DNA from: an endosymbiont of Escarpia spicata
GTDB taxonomy: Bacteria > Pseudomonadota > Gammaproteobacteria > Chromatiales > Chromatiaceae
Length of the DNA stretch: 64,000 nucleotides
NCBI GenBank assembly: GCA_003349915.1
Contig: QFXE01000021.1
Coordinates: forward strand, 372,001 to 436,000
Direction of reading: 5' to 3'
Part shown: positions 53,901 through 64,000 of the stretch, in pieces
Layout: every line of letters starts with the position of its first letter
Position numbering within the stretch: the first letter of the stretch is position 1
The notes under the pieces: model-generated
What the model was told of the DNA's origin: nothing
Database searches by the model: none
What the model saw: only the letters and a program-made list of their open reading frames with translations
Translations under genes and position numbers: made by a program

Positions 53901-55904
53901 CTGCCCGAGAGAGAGACTTTCCAAGCCCGCCTGGGTATTTTCCACGAATACCAGTTGTAGCTGCGGATAATCCCGTTCGAGATACTCCTGGGTCACATAA
54001 CCCCGTTCCACTGCCACTCGTTTTCCCACCAAGTCTTCCAGCCCCCCGATGAAAGGCGCCCGCTCACGGACGAATATGACAAAGGGAAAATCAAGATAGG
54101 CTTCGGTGAAATTCAGATACTCCCGACGATCCCCTGTTTCCACAAGGGCGGGGAGCAGATCGATTTCATGGCGTTTTGCGCCTTCCAGCACTTGAGACCA
54201 GTTCAATCCGGGGGAGGTCGAAATATCCAGACCGAGGCTCTCGCCAATTATTTTCATATAATCCGCTGTGATGCCTTGATGTTGACCTTTGGCATCCATC
54301 ATTTCAATCGGCGGCCAGGCCGGATCAATGCCGAGGCGAATCCTGGGATGTTCGTTCAGCCACTGTTTTTCCCGCTGAGTCAGATTCAGCTGCCGTGCAG
54401 GGACCTTGGTTTCTGCCTTCACCCCCAGCCACTTCTGCATGATCTGCTGCTGTTCACCAACACCGATGGAAGCTAACGCCTTGTCGAGAATCACCACCAA
54501 CGGCGCCCATTCAGATTCCCGGTGGACAGCAAAGCGCTGCGGCGCAGGACACAACCCCGGATCCCCGGAAAACTTCAGGTTACTCAACTGCTCCTGCCTG
54601 ATCAGCCACTGTGCGACGGAGCGGTTACCCACATAGGCATCCGCATCTCCCCAGGAAACGGCCTTGAGGGCGTCCGCCGTGGATTTGAACAGTTTCAGGG
54701 TGGTACCAGGATGCGTTTTCTGCAACTGCCGCATGGTTGAGAAACCATCCTCCACCGCCACAGCTTGCCCTTTCAGACCCTCTTTGTTTTTTATCCCTTC
54801 CGTATCACTGCGGGTCACAATCGCCTTGAGTACGGTAAAGAAAGGTTGAGTAAACAGCAGGTCTGCAGCTCGCTCATCGGTCCTGACCACGGATGCAGCC
54901 ACCTTGAGCTCTCCCTGAAGAACCCGGTTCAGCATCTGTTTGAAGGTGGGTCCTGGAGAGACCCTGAACTCGACATTGAGAACGGTGCCAATACGTTTCA
55001 GGTACTCTGCGGCGATACCGCTATGCACGCCATTTCTGTCCATAAAATCGATAGGCGGCCAGTTGCCATCAACACCGATATCGATTACGGGATGACGAGC
55101 CAACCAGTCCTGCTCATCCTTGGTCAAATCGAGTTTCACCGATTGATCCGCTGCTGGATCGGTGACACCAAACCAGCGCTGACTAATGGCGGCGCGGTCC
55201 TCAATCTTCAGTTCATCGAGGTAGCGGTTGACCAACCCCAGCTGAGTCACATCACCTTTCGCCACCGCCGCCTTGTAGGCACGGGTATAGAGAGGCTGAC
55301 GCAGTCTGCCGAACATTTCCTGCGAATCGATTTTCTTCAGATAGCGCTGCAGGTAGCTCGGCTGAGTAACGAAAGTCCGGACACGCTGCTCAAGCGCCGC
55401 ATTGAAGAGATCCTGATAGCCATCGTAGAGGTTCAGTGTCAGCGCGGGATAGTGCTCCCGCAGATATTGTTCGTGGAAGCTGCCCCGGGTCACCCCAACG
55501 GGGAGCCCTTTCAGGTCATCTATGCTCTGCAGGTAGCCAAGAACCGGATGATAAAAGAGATAGTAGGGACTGCTGAGGATCGGCGTGGAAAAATCCATCC
55601 GTTCGGACCGCTTGCTGCTCTCGAACAGACCGGCGAGCACATCAACCTGGCCAGAGACCAACATCTCCTGCGTGGCTTGATTGTAACCACCGACAAAACG
55701 CACGGGCACACCCGACTCAGCGGACCAGAGACGCCAGAGGTCGATGAGCGCGCCATCAGCCTCGCCCCGCTCATTACGGAACTGCACCGGCGCACTATCC
55801 AGCCGGTAGCCGATTCTCAACGCTTGGGAATGATCCGTCTCGGCCAATAGCGAGAGGGGATTCAACAGCAGTACTCCGAATACCAACCCAATCCATGGAC
55901 GCAT
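50925..55904 (-). CDS. Hybrid sensor histidine kinase with three solute-binding modules
   Basis: 1659 residues from the ATG at 55904 (GGGAGG site 9 bases upstream; another ATG at 55937 has none). A signal segment is followed by three periplasmic SBP_bac_3-like modules (starts [30 protein letters not shown] and [16 protein letters not shown], about residues 30-745). Then come one membrane helix (about 750-775), PAS (about 790-900), HisKA with [16 protein letters not shown] (about 921), HATPase with [13 protein letters not shown] (about 1035), two receivers ([12 protein letters not shown] about 1158; [13 protein letters not shown] about 1307) and an HPt domain with [11 protein letters not shown] (about 1504). 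The layout resembles BvgS/EvgS but with three binding modules instead of two. It is coupled to the HD-GYP gene by a four-base overlap. Confidence 0.93.
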   Translation of the reverse strand: MRPWIGLVFGVLLLNPLSLLAETDHSQALRIGYRLDSAPVQFRNERGEADGALIDLWRLWSAESGVPVRFVGGYNQATQEMLVSGQVDVLAGLFESSKRSERMDFSTPILSSPYYLFYHPVLGYLQSIDDLKGLPVGVTRGSFHEQYLREHYPALTLNLYDGYQDLFNAALEQRVRTFVTQPSYLQRYLKKIDSQEMFGRLRQPLYTRAYKAAVAKGDVTQLGLVNRYLDELKIEDRAAISQRWFGVTDPAADQSVKLDLTKDEQDWLARHPVIDIGVDGNWPPIDFMDRNGVHSGIAAEYLKRIGTVLNVEFRVSPGPTFKQMLNRVLQGELKVAASVVRTDERAADLLFTQPFFTVLKAIVTRSDTEGIKNKEGLKGQAVAVEDGFSTMRQLQKTHPGTTLKLFKSTADALKAVSWGDADAYVGNRSVAQWLIRQEQLSNLKFSGDPGLCPAPQRFAVHRESEWAPLVVILDKALASIGVGEQQQIMQKWLGVKAETKVPARQLNLTQREKQWLNEHPRIRLGIDPAWPPIEMMDAKGQHQGITADYMKIIGESLGLDISTSPGLNWSQVLEGAKRHEIDLLPALVETGDRREYLNFTEAYLDFPFVIFVRERAPFIGGLEDLVGKRVAVERGYVTQEYLERDYPQLQLVFVENTQAGLESLSLGQVDAYVGNLAVGSFIINREGLSNIKVAAPTPYDYALSIGVRKDWPELVPILQKVLDSLTPEERTAIRQKWLSIRYEMQVDYTLLWEVVAVAVVVLAFVLLWLFQARRRQRILQRSEEQLKTILNTIPLAIVVSDFKGRILVANPHSSAEIETDGSSLVGRNMAEFYLHAADRDSVIAEIREQGSILGRNLRFRTDKDHIIEGLLSAIPIRFGDGIANLGILVNLTERVKMERELAAAKKQAEVASRFKSDFLANMSHEIRTPMNAIIGMSQLTLQTDLTAKQFDYVEKIRFSAHNLLGIINDILDFSKIEAGKLDIEETNFNLDDVLENLAGMVNMKAEEKGLEILFKRDVTAPSALIGDPLRLGQILVNLVQNAIKFTRQGEVIVGVELVKQHRKHLRLRFSVTDTGIGIEEERIPHLFDAFVQADSSTTREHGGTGLGLSICRQLVGLMGGEISVESKVDAGSRFEFVLDFGRQEGVSSRIFEPDPDLRNMRVLLVDDNPAAQNILREMMASFSFKVDVVGSAAAAYEALLEAGARELPEPLPYDLVVMDWRMPEINGIDATRHIKNHLELIEQPRFILITAFGREKVLQQAEMIGFDGVLIKPINPSTFFDTIVSAFRNERGGLRVRSSIASEVKRLKGKVLLVEDNSINQQVARDLLESFGLLVVIAEDGAVAVQQVQETDFNLVFMDVQMPVMDGYEATSAIRAKPEFEKLPIIAMTAHAMVGDRERCLAAGMDDYLSKPIDPEALFAMLKRWLDGEVQRQQKMFSDGADEGITLPEQLPGIELAWGLQRVGGNRVLYIKLLGDFQRKYQGCCRVLTDYLEAGDTVSSRRYAHTLQGVAGNIGAKVLQEAAKKLEESIRQDGIQDRSLLIEQLCESANTVFEGLASCVSQWEKAGQEMETGQEKEFISISEMGGILRKMLRLLQEGDSEAGLLLRPMTAFVRTEPEIARQIDSLRGQIDDYEFDEALVTLNQIAGWLEIPLHGERVE

Positions 55905-56045
55905 CCTGGCGATCCTCCCGTCAATTTTGGTTCTCATCGATACATTGTTATTTTATTTGGAAACCACCCGGCCTGATTCAATACCGATATATCTCGGGTA
56001 GAATAGCACCATACCGAAATTATCATCGTCATTCGACAACTGAAA

Positions 56046-56951
56046 ATGACCCGATTCCTACTGTTGCTCATAACCCTCCTGCCCTACCCTGGCTTGGCCT
56101 TTTCCCTGACGCTGCCGTTGCCGGAAAACGGCGATGACATCGTGGGCAAGGTAATCGAACTGGAGGCCAGGTATGAAGATACCTTGTCCGATATCGCCCG
56201 AAATTTTGACCTTGGCTTCCGGCAGATCAGGATTGCCAACCCGAAGGTCGACCCCTGGCTACCGAAAGAGGGGAGCCAAATCCTGGTTCCACAGCAATAT
56301 ATCCTGCCCCCCGGCCCACGTAGCGGCGTAGTCATCAACCTGGCTGAGATGCGGCTCTACTACTATCCCGATGCACGAAATGAGGTGATGACTTTTCCTC
56401 TGGGCATCGGCCGCGAGGGTTGGAACACACCAACCGGCGACACCCGCATCATCAGGAAAAAAAAGGATCCGGCATGGGTGGTGCCGGAATCGATACTCCA
56501 GGAACATGAAGAAAAGGGCGATCCACTGCCACCGGTCGTCCCTCCCGGTCCGGACAACCCCCTCGGCGGTTACGCCCTCTACCTTGGCATGCCCGGTTAT
56601 CTCCTGCACGGCACCAATAAACCCTACGGTGTGGGTCTGCGGGTCAGCCACGGCTGCATAAGGCTCTACCCTGAAGATATATCCAATTTTTTCTCCGAAG
56701 TTCCCAAAGGCACGCCGGTACGTATTATCAACCAGCCATACAAGGCGGGCTGGTTGAATGGCAAGCTGTTCTTACAAGTCTATCCGCCCCTAAGTGAAGA
56801 GATTGGAGAAAAGGGGCAAAACTTCACCGGTCTGGTCGCCGCCATGCTCAATAAACTCGGTCAGGATTCAAGAAAGCCCGATTGGAATGCGTTACAAAAG
56901 ATCGGGGGGCAGCAAAATGGAATCCCCGAAGAACTCACTCTCTGGGAGTAA
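56046..56951 (+). CDS. L,D-transpeptidase of the ErfK/YbiS type
   Basis: 301 residues with a signal peptide (LLLLITLLPYPGLAFS). A LysM-like start (ARYEDTLSDIARNFDLGF) is followed by the YkuD catalytic domain (about 95-230). Its active-site motif is HGTNKPYGVG followed by SHGCIRLYPED, with the catalytic Cys in SHGC. YbiS-type enzymes anchor Braun-type lipoprotein to peptidoglycan through the lipoprotein's C-terminal lysine. The lipoprotein gene next to it has such a lysine. Convergent with that gene; a shared terminator lies between. Confidence 0.93.
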   Translation: MTRFLLLLITLLPYPGLAFSLTLPLPENGDDIVGKVIELEARYEDTLSDIARNFDLGFRQIRIANPKVDPWLPKEGSQILVPQQYILPPGPRSGVVINLAEMRLYYYPDARNEVMTFPLGIGREGWNTPTGDTRIIRKKKDPAWVVPESILQEHEEKGDPLPPVVPPGPDNPLGGYALYLGMPGYLLHGTNKPYGVGLRVSHGCIRLYPEDISNFFSEVPKGTPVRIINQPYKAGWLNGKLFLQVYPPLSEEIGEKGQNFTGLVAAMLNKLGQDSRKPDWNALQKIGGQQNGIPEELTLWE

Positions 56952-56955
56952 TAAT

Positions 56956-56992
56956 AAAAAACCCGGCCTGGATCACTCCAGCCGGGTTTTTT
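56956..56992. terminator. Bidirectional terminator between ldt and lpp-like genes
   Basis: Stem ACCCGGCCTGGA/TCCAGCCGGGT (one bulge) with A6 on one side and T6 on the other. It can stop transcription from both convergent genes. Confidence 0.9.
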
Positions 56993-57039
56993 ACTCTGCA
57001 GCCCTGCGGCTCCAGAGAAGCTGTCCGAAAACGAACGGC

Positions 57040-57339
57040 TTACTTGGCCATTGCGTCGGCCATGCCCTTCTCTGACATGCGACTGCAACGCTCGTTGCAC
57101 TCTTTCGCAGCAGCGGTAGCGTCGTCGGCCTTGTTCATAGCAGCATCAGCAGAACCTTGGGCAGAAGCGGCATCGAGCTCCGCAGCACGAGCAGCCTTCA
57201 TAGCGGCGTCGGCGGTTTCCTGTGCCCTGGCAGCAGCATCACGTGCCGACTGAACGTCTGCAGTAGTGGCACAACCAGCAACCAGGCCCAGAGTCAGAAC
57301 CAGAGCAGCAGCTTTCATCATGGTGGTGGTTTTCTTCAT
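57040..57339 (-). CDS. Lpp/OprI-like alanine-zipper outer-membrane lipoprotein
   Basis: 99 residues. Lipobox LVAGCATT follows a short hydrophobic signal, so the Cys at about residue 23 is lipidated. The mature protein is an Ala-rich heptad coiled coil (AQETADAAMKAARAAEL, NKADDATAAAKECNERC) like OprI. It ends in DAMAK with a terminal Lys, the residue that attaches to peptidoglycan in Lpp. It contains two extra cysteines in ECNERCSRM, unusual for Lpp. The likely partner enzyme is the neighbouring L,D-transpeptidase. Confidence 0.85.
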   Translation of the reverse strand: MKKTTTMMKAAALVLTLGLVAGCATTADVQSARDAAARAQETADAAMKAARAAELDAASAQGSADAAMNKADDATAAAKECNERCSRMSEKGMADAMAK

Positions 57340-57577
57340 TCTCTTGATCTCTCGTTTCCGTGGAATAATCTTTTGAGTAGGTTTACAGCCTGAGCTTGGG
57401 CTATTTTCTCTCTAAATTCAATGGGGAATCCCTAAATTTGGGCAATTTACCCGTTGATAGTCGTCAAATGGATTGCTTATCGCCACCAATGCCCGACAAG
57501 AGTGCAGGAGCGGCGCCCAACTCCGAAACTCACAACCTGATCGTGGAGGAACGCTAGTGAGTCTGAATGGCTTGGTC

Positions 57578-59537
<1,960 letters not shown>

Positions 59538-59605
59538 TTAAAATGAAATGGATTCTAGCGAGTTCGCATCTGAAAAACACTATCGATCTACCCGATCAAC
59601 CAGTG

Positions 59606-60094
<489 letters not shown>

Positions 60095-60161
60095 TTATTT
60101 CAAAATAAGATGATAGTAGCAGAAACCCATGAAAGGAATGATATTTGTCAGCCGCTATCCA

Positions 60162-60737
60162 TCAGGAAATTGAAAAGCGTGCCAGCCCATACCGAACCTG
60201 TCCCGCTCTCTTCTCTTTGAGCAACTCCCACCCCTCCGGCAGCACTGGAAGTCCTCGCCCGGCATCGTCCTCCAGATAGATCCGGGCATTGTCTGCCAGC
60301 CAGCCATGCGACTGCAACAGGCGGCAACTCTCCGCCAGCAGGTCATCGGCAAAGGGGGGATCGAGAAAGGCCAGGTCGAAGGGCCGGGATGACCGCTGCT
60401 CCGCCAACCACTCCAGTGCATTGGTGCGGACGATCTCAAGCTGATCCAACTGCAGTAGAGAACGATTGGCCTCCAGCTGCCGCGTAACGGCGACAGCAGA
60501 GTCCAGCATAACCACCTGTCCAGCACCACGGGAGGCCGCCTCCAGCCCCAGAGCGCCACTGCCTGCAAAAAGGTCCAGGCAACGTGCCCCTGGAATCAGT
60601 GGCTGCAGCCAGTTGAAGAGGGTCTCACGAACCCGGTCACCAGTCGGACGCAGACCCGGGAGATCGGGAAAATCGAGTTTCCTGCCGCGATGTACACCGC
60701 CGATGATGCGCACCTTGTTGGGGGATCTTTTTGGCAT
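60162..60737 (-). CDS. rsmD: 16S rRNA (guanine966-N2)-methyltransferase RsmD
   Basis: 191 residues. SAM-binding motif CLDLFAGSGALGLEAASRGA (about residue 53) and catalytic LDPPF in LAFLDPPFADDLL identify RsmD, which methylates G966 of 16S rRNA. The start is the ATG at 60737. A 17-copy heptanucleotide array begins 28 bases upstream of that start, so the leader may vary in length between clones. Confidence 0.96.
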   Translation of the reverse strand: MPKRSPNKVRIIGGVHRGRKLDFPDLPGLRPTGDRVRETLFNWLQPLIPGARCLDLFAGSGALGLEAASRGAGQVVMLDSAVAVTRQLEANRSLLQLDQLEIVRTNALEWLAEQRSSRPFDLAFLDPPFADDLLAESCRLLQSHGWLADNARIYLEDDAGRGLPVLPEGWELLKEKRAGQVRYGLARFSIS

Positions 60738-60765
60738 TTGATTTACCGCGGAGGCGGGGAAGAGC

Positions 60766-60884
60766 TTCAGGTTTCAGGTTTCAGGTTTCAGGTTTCAGGT
60801 TTCAGGTTTCAGGTTTCAGGTTTTAGGTTTTAGGTTTTAGGTTTTAGGTTTTAGGTTTTAGGTTTTAGGTTTTAGGTTTTAGGT
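60766..60884. repeat. Biphasic heptanucleotide tandem repeat (17 copies)
   Basis: Eight copies of TTCAGGT (60766-60821) are followed without a break by nine copies of TTTAGGT (60822-60884), the two blocks differing by one C/T in every unit. It lies just upstream of rsmD, in its expected leader or promoter. Unit length seven and perfect copies within each block point to slippage growth and recent homogenisation. Confidence 0.95.
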
Positions 60885-61097
60885 TTTCAAAGATTGAGTC
60901 GCCCCGGAAACGCGTCAACCCCTAATTTAACAATAATTTTGCAAACTCGCCCTGTCACCTCGTAAGAGGGGAAAGTCTCGCCATCCTTGGCGCGACTTAA
61001 GTCATTCTTATTCACCCCCGGCCCGGACCTCCTGTCCGGTCGTTCGCTATGCTGCGAAGGTCCACTGGACCTTCGGTCATAGCTCACCCTGTCACCT
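60885..61097. other. Intergenic stretch with hairpins, no gene supported
   Basis: Continues from the heptamer array to the end of the M16 gene. It contains palindromes CCGGACCTCCTGTCCGG and GAAGGTCCACTGGACCTTC and partial repeats of CACCCTGTCACCT (at about 60950 and 61087). A 77-codon frame on the - strand (60887-61120) is basic and low complexity, overlaps the M16 gene and is probably not a gene. The hairpins may end the M16 transcript. Confidence 0.55.
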
Positions 61098-62417
61098 TTA
61101 ACCTTCGTCCTTCTTCCCAACCCTCACCATCACCATCCGATCCGGATGCACCCGCCGACGGAACGCACTGCGAATCTGGTCAGCAGTCACCGCCTCGATC
61201 TTGCCGGTAAAGGCGTCGAGATAGTCCAGAGGCAGGTTGTAGAAACCGATCACCGCCAGGTATTCCACGATCTTGCTGTTGGATGAAATGCGCAGAGGGA
61301 ACCCTCCGGTGATGTTCTGCTTGGCTGCGGTCAACTGCGCTTTCGTCGGCCCATCCTCGACAAACCGCTGCAGGGTATCGGTCAAAACCTGCAATGCCTG
61401 CTGCGCTTGCGAGTTCTTGGTCTGCAACCCCATTTGAAACAGGCCAGGCTGGCGCATCAGCAGAAAATAGCTGTAGACACTGTAGGCGAGTCCCCGCTTC
61501 TCCCGCACCTCTTCACTCAACAGCGAAACCAGACCGCTGCCACCCAGGATGTGGTTGCCGACGTAGAGTGGGAAGTAATCCGGGTCACCCCGCCGGATAC
61601 CCGGCTGACCCACATAGATATGGGATTGGGTAGAGGGAAACTCTATAGTTTCCACTACTGCCTTCTTCAGCTCCGGGACCGGCGGCAGCTTCGGCGAATG
61701 TTCACCGGGCTTCAATCCACCGACCACCCGTTCCGCAATCGCTTCCGCCTGCCCACGATCCACCGCCCCCACAATGGCGACCAGTGCATTACGCGCCACA
61801 TAGAGCCGTTTATAGGTGGCAACAATCTCCTTGCGGGTCAATGCCTTCACCGATGCGGTGGTGCCTTCCGAATCGGTCGCATATGGGTGATCGCCATAAA
61901 CCAGGTGATAGAGCCGCTTCTTGCCGGTGGTGCCCGGCGACTGTTCATCCTGCAGCAGACTGGCAAGGGTTGCCTGCCGCTCCCGCTCCAGATCTTCCGT
62001 GTTGAACCGTGGCTGAGCCAGCACCGCTGCCAGGGTCTCCAGCGTGGTATTCAATGCATTCTGTTCGGTGAGGCTGCGCACCGATGCCCAGGCCATATCG
62101 CGCAGGGAACCCGTATTCAGACTGGAACCCACATTCTCCAAGCGTTCGGAGATCTCATTTGCACTCCAATCGCCCGCCCCTTCAGTGAGCAGAGTATTGG
62201 TCAGAGAGGTCACACCCAGATTATCTCCGTCGCGGGCACTGCCCGCATCGAACACCACCCGCACGTCGACCATGGGTATCTCGGAAGCAGGAACATAGAG
62301 CACCTTGGCGCCGTTTGCGGTCTGCCAGGTCTGTATGACCGGCCCTGCCAGCAGACTGCCGGAGAGCAGCCAGCCCAGGGTCAGCAACAATAGTTTCGAA
62401 AAAAACTTACTTTCCAT
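61098..62417 (-). CDS. M16-family peptidase-like protein, non-catalytic subunit
   Basis: 439 residues with a signal peptide (LGWLLSGSLLAGPV). It shows the two-lobe M16 fold but the HxxEH zinc site is absent: the position reads GVTSLTNTLL. The C-terminal lobe keeps REKRGLAYSVYSYF, with the Arg/Tyr pair used for substrate. In paired M16 systems such a subunit assists the zinc-bearing partner, which is encoded just upstream with an 11-base overlap. It is predicted periplasmic. Confidence 0.9.
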   Translation of the reverse strand: MESKFFSKLLLLTLGWLLSGSLLAGPVIQTWQTANGAKVLYVPASEIPMVDVRVVFDAGSARDGDNLGVTSLTNTLLTEGAGDWSANEISERLENVGSSLNTGSLRDMAWASVRSLTEQNALNTTLETLAAVLAQPRFNTEDLERERQATLASLLQDEQSPGTTGKKRLYHLVYGDHPYATDSEGTTASVKALTRKEIVATYKRLYVARNALVAIVGAVDRGQAEAIAERVVGGLKPGEHSPKLPPVPELKKAVVETIEFPSTQSHIYVGQPGIRRGDPDYFPLYVGNHILGGSGLVSLLSEEVREKRGLAYSVYSYFLLMRQPGLFQMGLQTKNSQAQQALQVLTDTLQRFVEDGPTKAQLTAAKQNITGGFPLRISSNSKIVEYLAVIGFYNLPLDYLDAFTGKIEAVTADQIRSAFRRRVHPDRMVMVRVGKKDEG

Positions 62418-63771
62418 GTCGACCTCCAGCAGCTCGACGCTGTTTCACCCCATCCATCGGCTGGGGATCGAGTTTCGCCACACTCAAATTGTCTTCGATC
62501 AGATACTTCCGGGCCACCTTCTGGACCTGTTCGGCAGTGACTGCCTTCAGATGATCCACATACTCATCCGCCAGTCGCCAGTCGAGCCCCACCGTCTCCA
62601 GACGGCCGATCAGCATCGCCTGATAGAAGACCGAATCCTTCTCGAATACCTTGGCTGCGACAATCTGATTGCGCACCCGGGCCAGCTCATCCTGGCTGAC
62701 CAGTTCCGTCTTGAACCGCTCCACCTCTGCCAGAAGTTCTGCCTCGATCTTGGCGATATCCTTGCCCGGCACCGGCGTGGCATCCAGCATCAACATACCA
62801 GGCAGACGGGAGAAGGCACTGTAGTCCGCATCCACCGCAGCGGCATTCTTGGTGCCACGGATCAGATTACGTGTAAGCCGTGCGCTGCTGCCGCCGTCCA
62901 AAACATAGGAGAGCATCTCCAGTGCATAGGGTTCCCACGCCTCGTCGGCCTTGCCGATCACCGGCGTTTTGAAGCCCAGCAGAACATAGGGCTGCCGCGC
63001 CGGCGCCTTGACCACGAAACGTTTGATGCCACGCTGTTTCGGCTCAGTGCGGGGTTTGAGCTGATCGACCTTTTCCGCCTTCAAAGGGCCAAAATGCTTT
63101 TCCGCCAAAGTAAATACCGCCTTGGGTTCAACATCGCCCACTACCACCAGGGTGGCATTATTCGGTGCATACCATTTGCGGTACCAGGCCTGCAGATCCT
63201 CCACCTGCATCGCATCCAGGTCGGACATCCAGCCGATAACAGGGATACGGTAGGGAGAGGCTTCATAGGCACCCGCATTGAACTGCTCATAGGTGAGGGA
63301 CTGGGGTTTGTCCTCGGTGCGCATGCGGCGCTCCTCCTTCACCACCTCAACCTCTTTGGCGAACTCTTCTGCCGGCAGGGTCAGATTGCGCATGCGGTCC
63401 GCCTCCAGCTCGAAGGAGACATGCAGCCGGTCCTTCGACATGGTCTGGAAATAGGCTGTGTAGTCGCGGCCGGTGAAGGCATTCTCGCTGCCGCCGTTGG
63501 CGGCAATGATCCGGGAAAACTCTCCAGGCGGGTGCTTATCAGTCCCCTTGAACATCATATGTTCCAGCACATGGGAGACACCCGTTATACCACCATGTTC
63601 GTAGCTGGAACCGACCTTGTACCAAACCTGGGAGACCACGATCGGCGCCCGGTGATCCTCTTTCACGATCACCTTGAGACCATTTTTCAGTTGGTGTTCA
63701 TGGACCTGGGCCTGTACCGCGAACGCACTCACGAAGAGCGTCAGGGCCACCGCAAATAGCTGTCGATTCAT
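62407..63771 (-). CDS. M16-family zinc metallopeptidase, catalytic subunit
   Basis: 454 residues from the ATG at 63771 (GAGG site; signal peptide LFAVALTLFVSAFAVQAQ). The inverted zinc motif HxxEH is in VSHVLEHMMFKG, with the third ligand Glu about 75 residues downstream in the region EFAKEVEVVKEERRMRTED. It forms a catalytic/non-catalytic pair with the following gene. The frame extends to 63897 but that part lacks a signal. The 229 bases from 63772 to the window end hold no gene I can support. Confidence 0.93.
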   Translation of the reverse strand: MNRQLFAVALTLFVSAFAVQAQVHEHQLKNGLKVIVKEDHRAPIVVSQVWYKVGSSYEHGGITGVSHVLEHMMFKGTDKHPPGEFSRIIAANGGSENAFTGRDYTAYFQTMSKDRLHVSFELEADRMRNLTLPAEEFAKEVEVVKEERRMRTEDKPQSLTYEQFNAGAYEASPYRIPVIGWMSDLDAMQVEDLQAWYRKWYAPNNATLVVVGDVEPKAVFTLAEKHFGPLKAEKVDQLKPRTEPKQRGIKRFVVKAPARQPYVLLGFKTPVIGKADEAWEPYALEMLSYVLDGGSSARLTRNLIRGTKNAAAVDADYSAFSRLPGMLMLDATPVPGKDIAKIEAELLAEVERFKTELVSQDELARVRNQIVAAKVFEKDSVFYQAMLIGRLETVGLDWRLADEYVDHLKAVTAEQVQKVARKYLIEDNLSVAKLDPQPMDGVKQRRAAGGRHGK

Positions 63772-64000
63772 CAAAAAACCTCTGTGCCAGCCACAAAAGA
63801 CATCAAAACAGGGTAAATCCGTTTTACATGCAGTTGCCGGCTTGTAAGAATGTCCGTTTAAAAAGTGACGAATAACTCTCACGGAGCCCTTCGGCACTTC
63901 ATTTGTATTTGTTGACTAATATCCCGACGACATTGTTCCAAAGCTTGCCGGGATTGTCCAAACAGAAAATTATGAGTGCAGAGAACCGATAGAGTTCCTC

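Noticed and set aside
54765..55850. 361-codon + strand open frame
   Set aside because: Antisense to the periplasmic modules of the histidine kinase, no motifs.
60766..60884. Telomere-like or CRISPR-like repeat
   Set aside because: The 7-base units have no spacers and no terminal position; simple tandem repeat explains it.
60887..61120. 77-codon - strand frame between the heptamer array and the M16 gene
   Set aside because: Basic, low-complexity translation over hairpin-rich DNA, overlapping the M16 end; no ribosome site seen.
62305..63759. 484-codon + strand open frame
   Set aside because: Antisense to the two M16 peptidase genes, with a His/Arg/Leu-rich composition typical of shadow frames in GC-rich DNA.
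63898..64000. Possible gene start at the right edge
   Set aside because: The ATG near 63972 meets a stop within a few codons and no other frame is supported in the remaining sequence.

Overview
The window is a GC-rich, densely coded chromosomal segment of a gammaproteobacterium. It looks like a sulfur oxidiser of the Chromatiales or the sulfur-oxidising symbiont group. The evidence is the miaB-phoH-ybeY-lnt order, a soxXAKL cluster with mono-heme SoxA, NtrC/sigma-54 type control upstream of amtB, a Fur-box-led ferric iron transporter, and the rsmD-coaD-ferredoxin neighbourhood. Species-level assignment is not possible from the sequence alone. I see no prophage, insertion sequence, CRISPR array or rRNA.

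Layout. 1-5.7 kb holds housekeeping genes on the + strand: gmk (cut by the window edge), miaB, a membrane-anchored unknown, phoH-like, ybeY and lnt. 5.7-11.2 kb holds a small lipoprotein, a WbuC-type cupin, the Fur-controlled fbpABC-type iron(III) ABC transporter and a small membrane protein. 11.3-13.6 kb carries a haem-containing fatty acid cis/trans isomerase. 13.7-27.6 kb holds a bacterial V/A-type ATPase on the - strand, transcribed B-D-I-K-E-DUF2764 and then, about 6.4 kb further on, A. Between DUF2764 and A lie soxX-soxA-soxK-soxL, two paralogous single-pass membrane coiled-coil proteins, an HD-domain (SpoT-like) hydrolase, a metzincin-like secreted protein and an exported unknown. 27.7-33 kb holds a GNAT/FemAB-like acyltransferase, an unknown, queD, amtB, tRNA-Met(CAU) and ychF.

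33-56 kb is a large chemosensory and signalling block, all on the - strand. In transcription order it reads: a 1659-residue hybrid histidine kinase with three periplasmic solute-binding modules, an HD-GYP response regulator (frameshifted), cheY, cheA (two lesions, three reading frames), cheW, two paralogous PAS-containing receptors, a second cheW, a ParA ATPase, a STAS protein, a CheZ-like protein, cheR, cheD, cheB, a small receptor-like protein and two more STAS proteins. Three different proteins in the block end in the same (V/I)-E-L-F tail. Two of those three also carry a CheZ-like D-x3-Q motif. The block is unusually rich in indels: a 14-bp tandem duplication and an inferred short deletion in cheA, a one-base homopolymer loss in the HD-GYP gene, and an inferred in-frame deletion in one receptor.

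56-64 kb holds an L,D-transpeptidase next to an Lpp/OprI-like lipoprotein with a C-terminal lysine, gamma-glutamyltransferase, a YfhL-type ferredoxin, coaD, rsmD, a 17-copy heptanucleotide repeat and a catalytic/non-catalytic pair of M16 peptidases.

The most interesting structures are the sox genes and coiled-coil pair lying inside a split V-ATPase locus, the ELF-tailed chemosensory proteins with CheZ-like motifs, the cluster of lesions in cheA and the HD-GYP gene, a ~210-bp near-perfect inverted repeat between cheY and the HD-GYP gene, and the biphasic heptanucleotide array upstream of rsmD.
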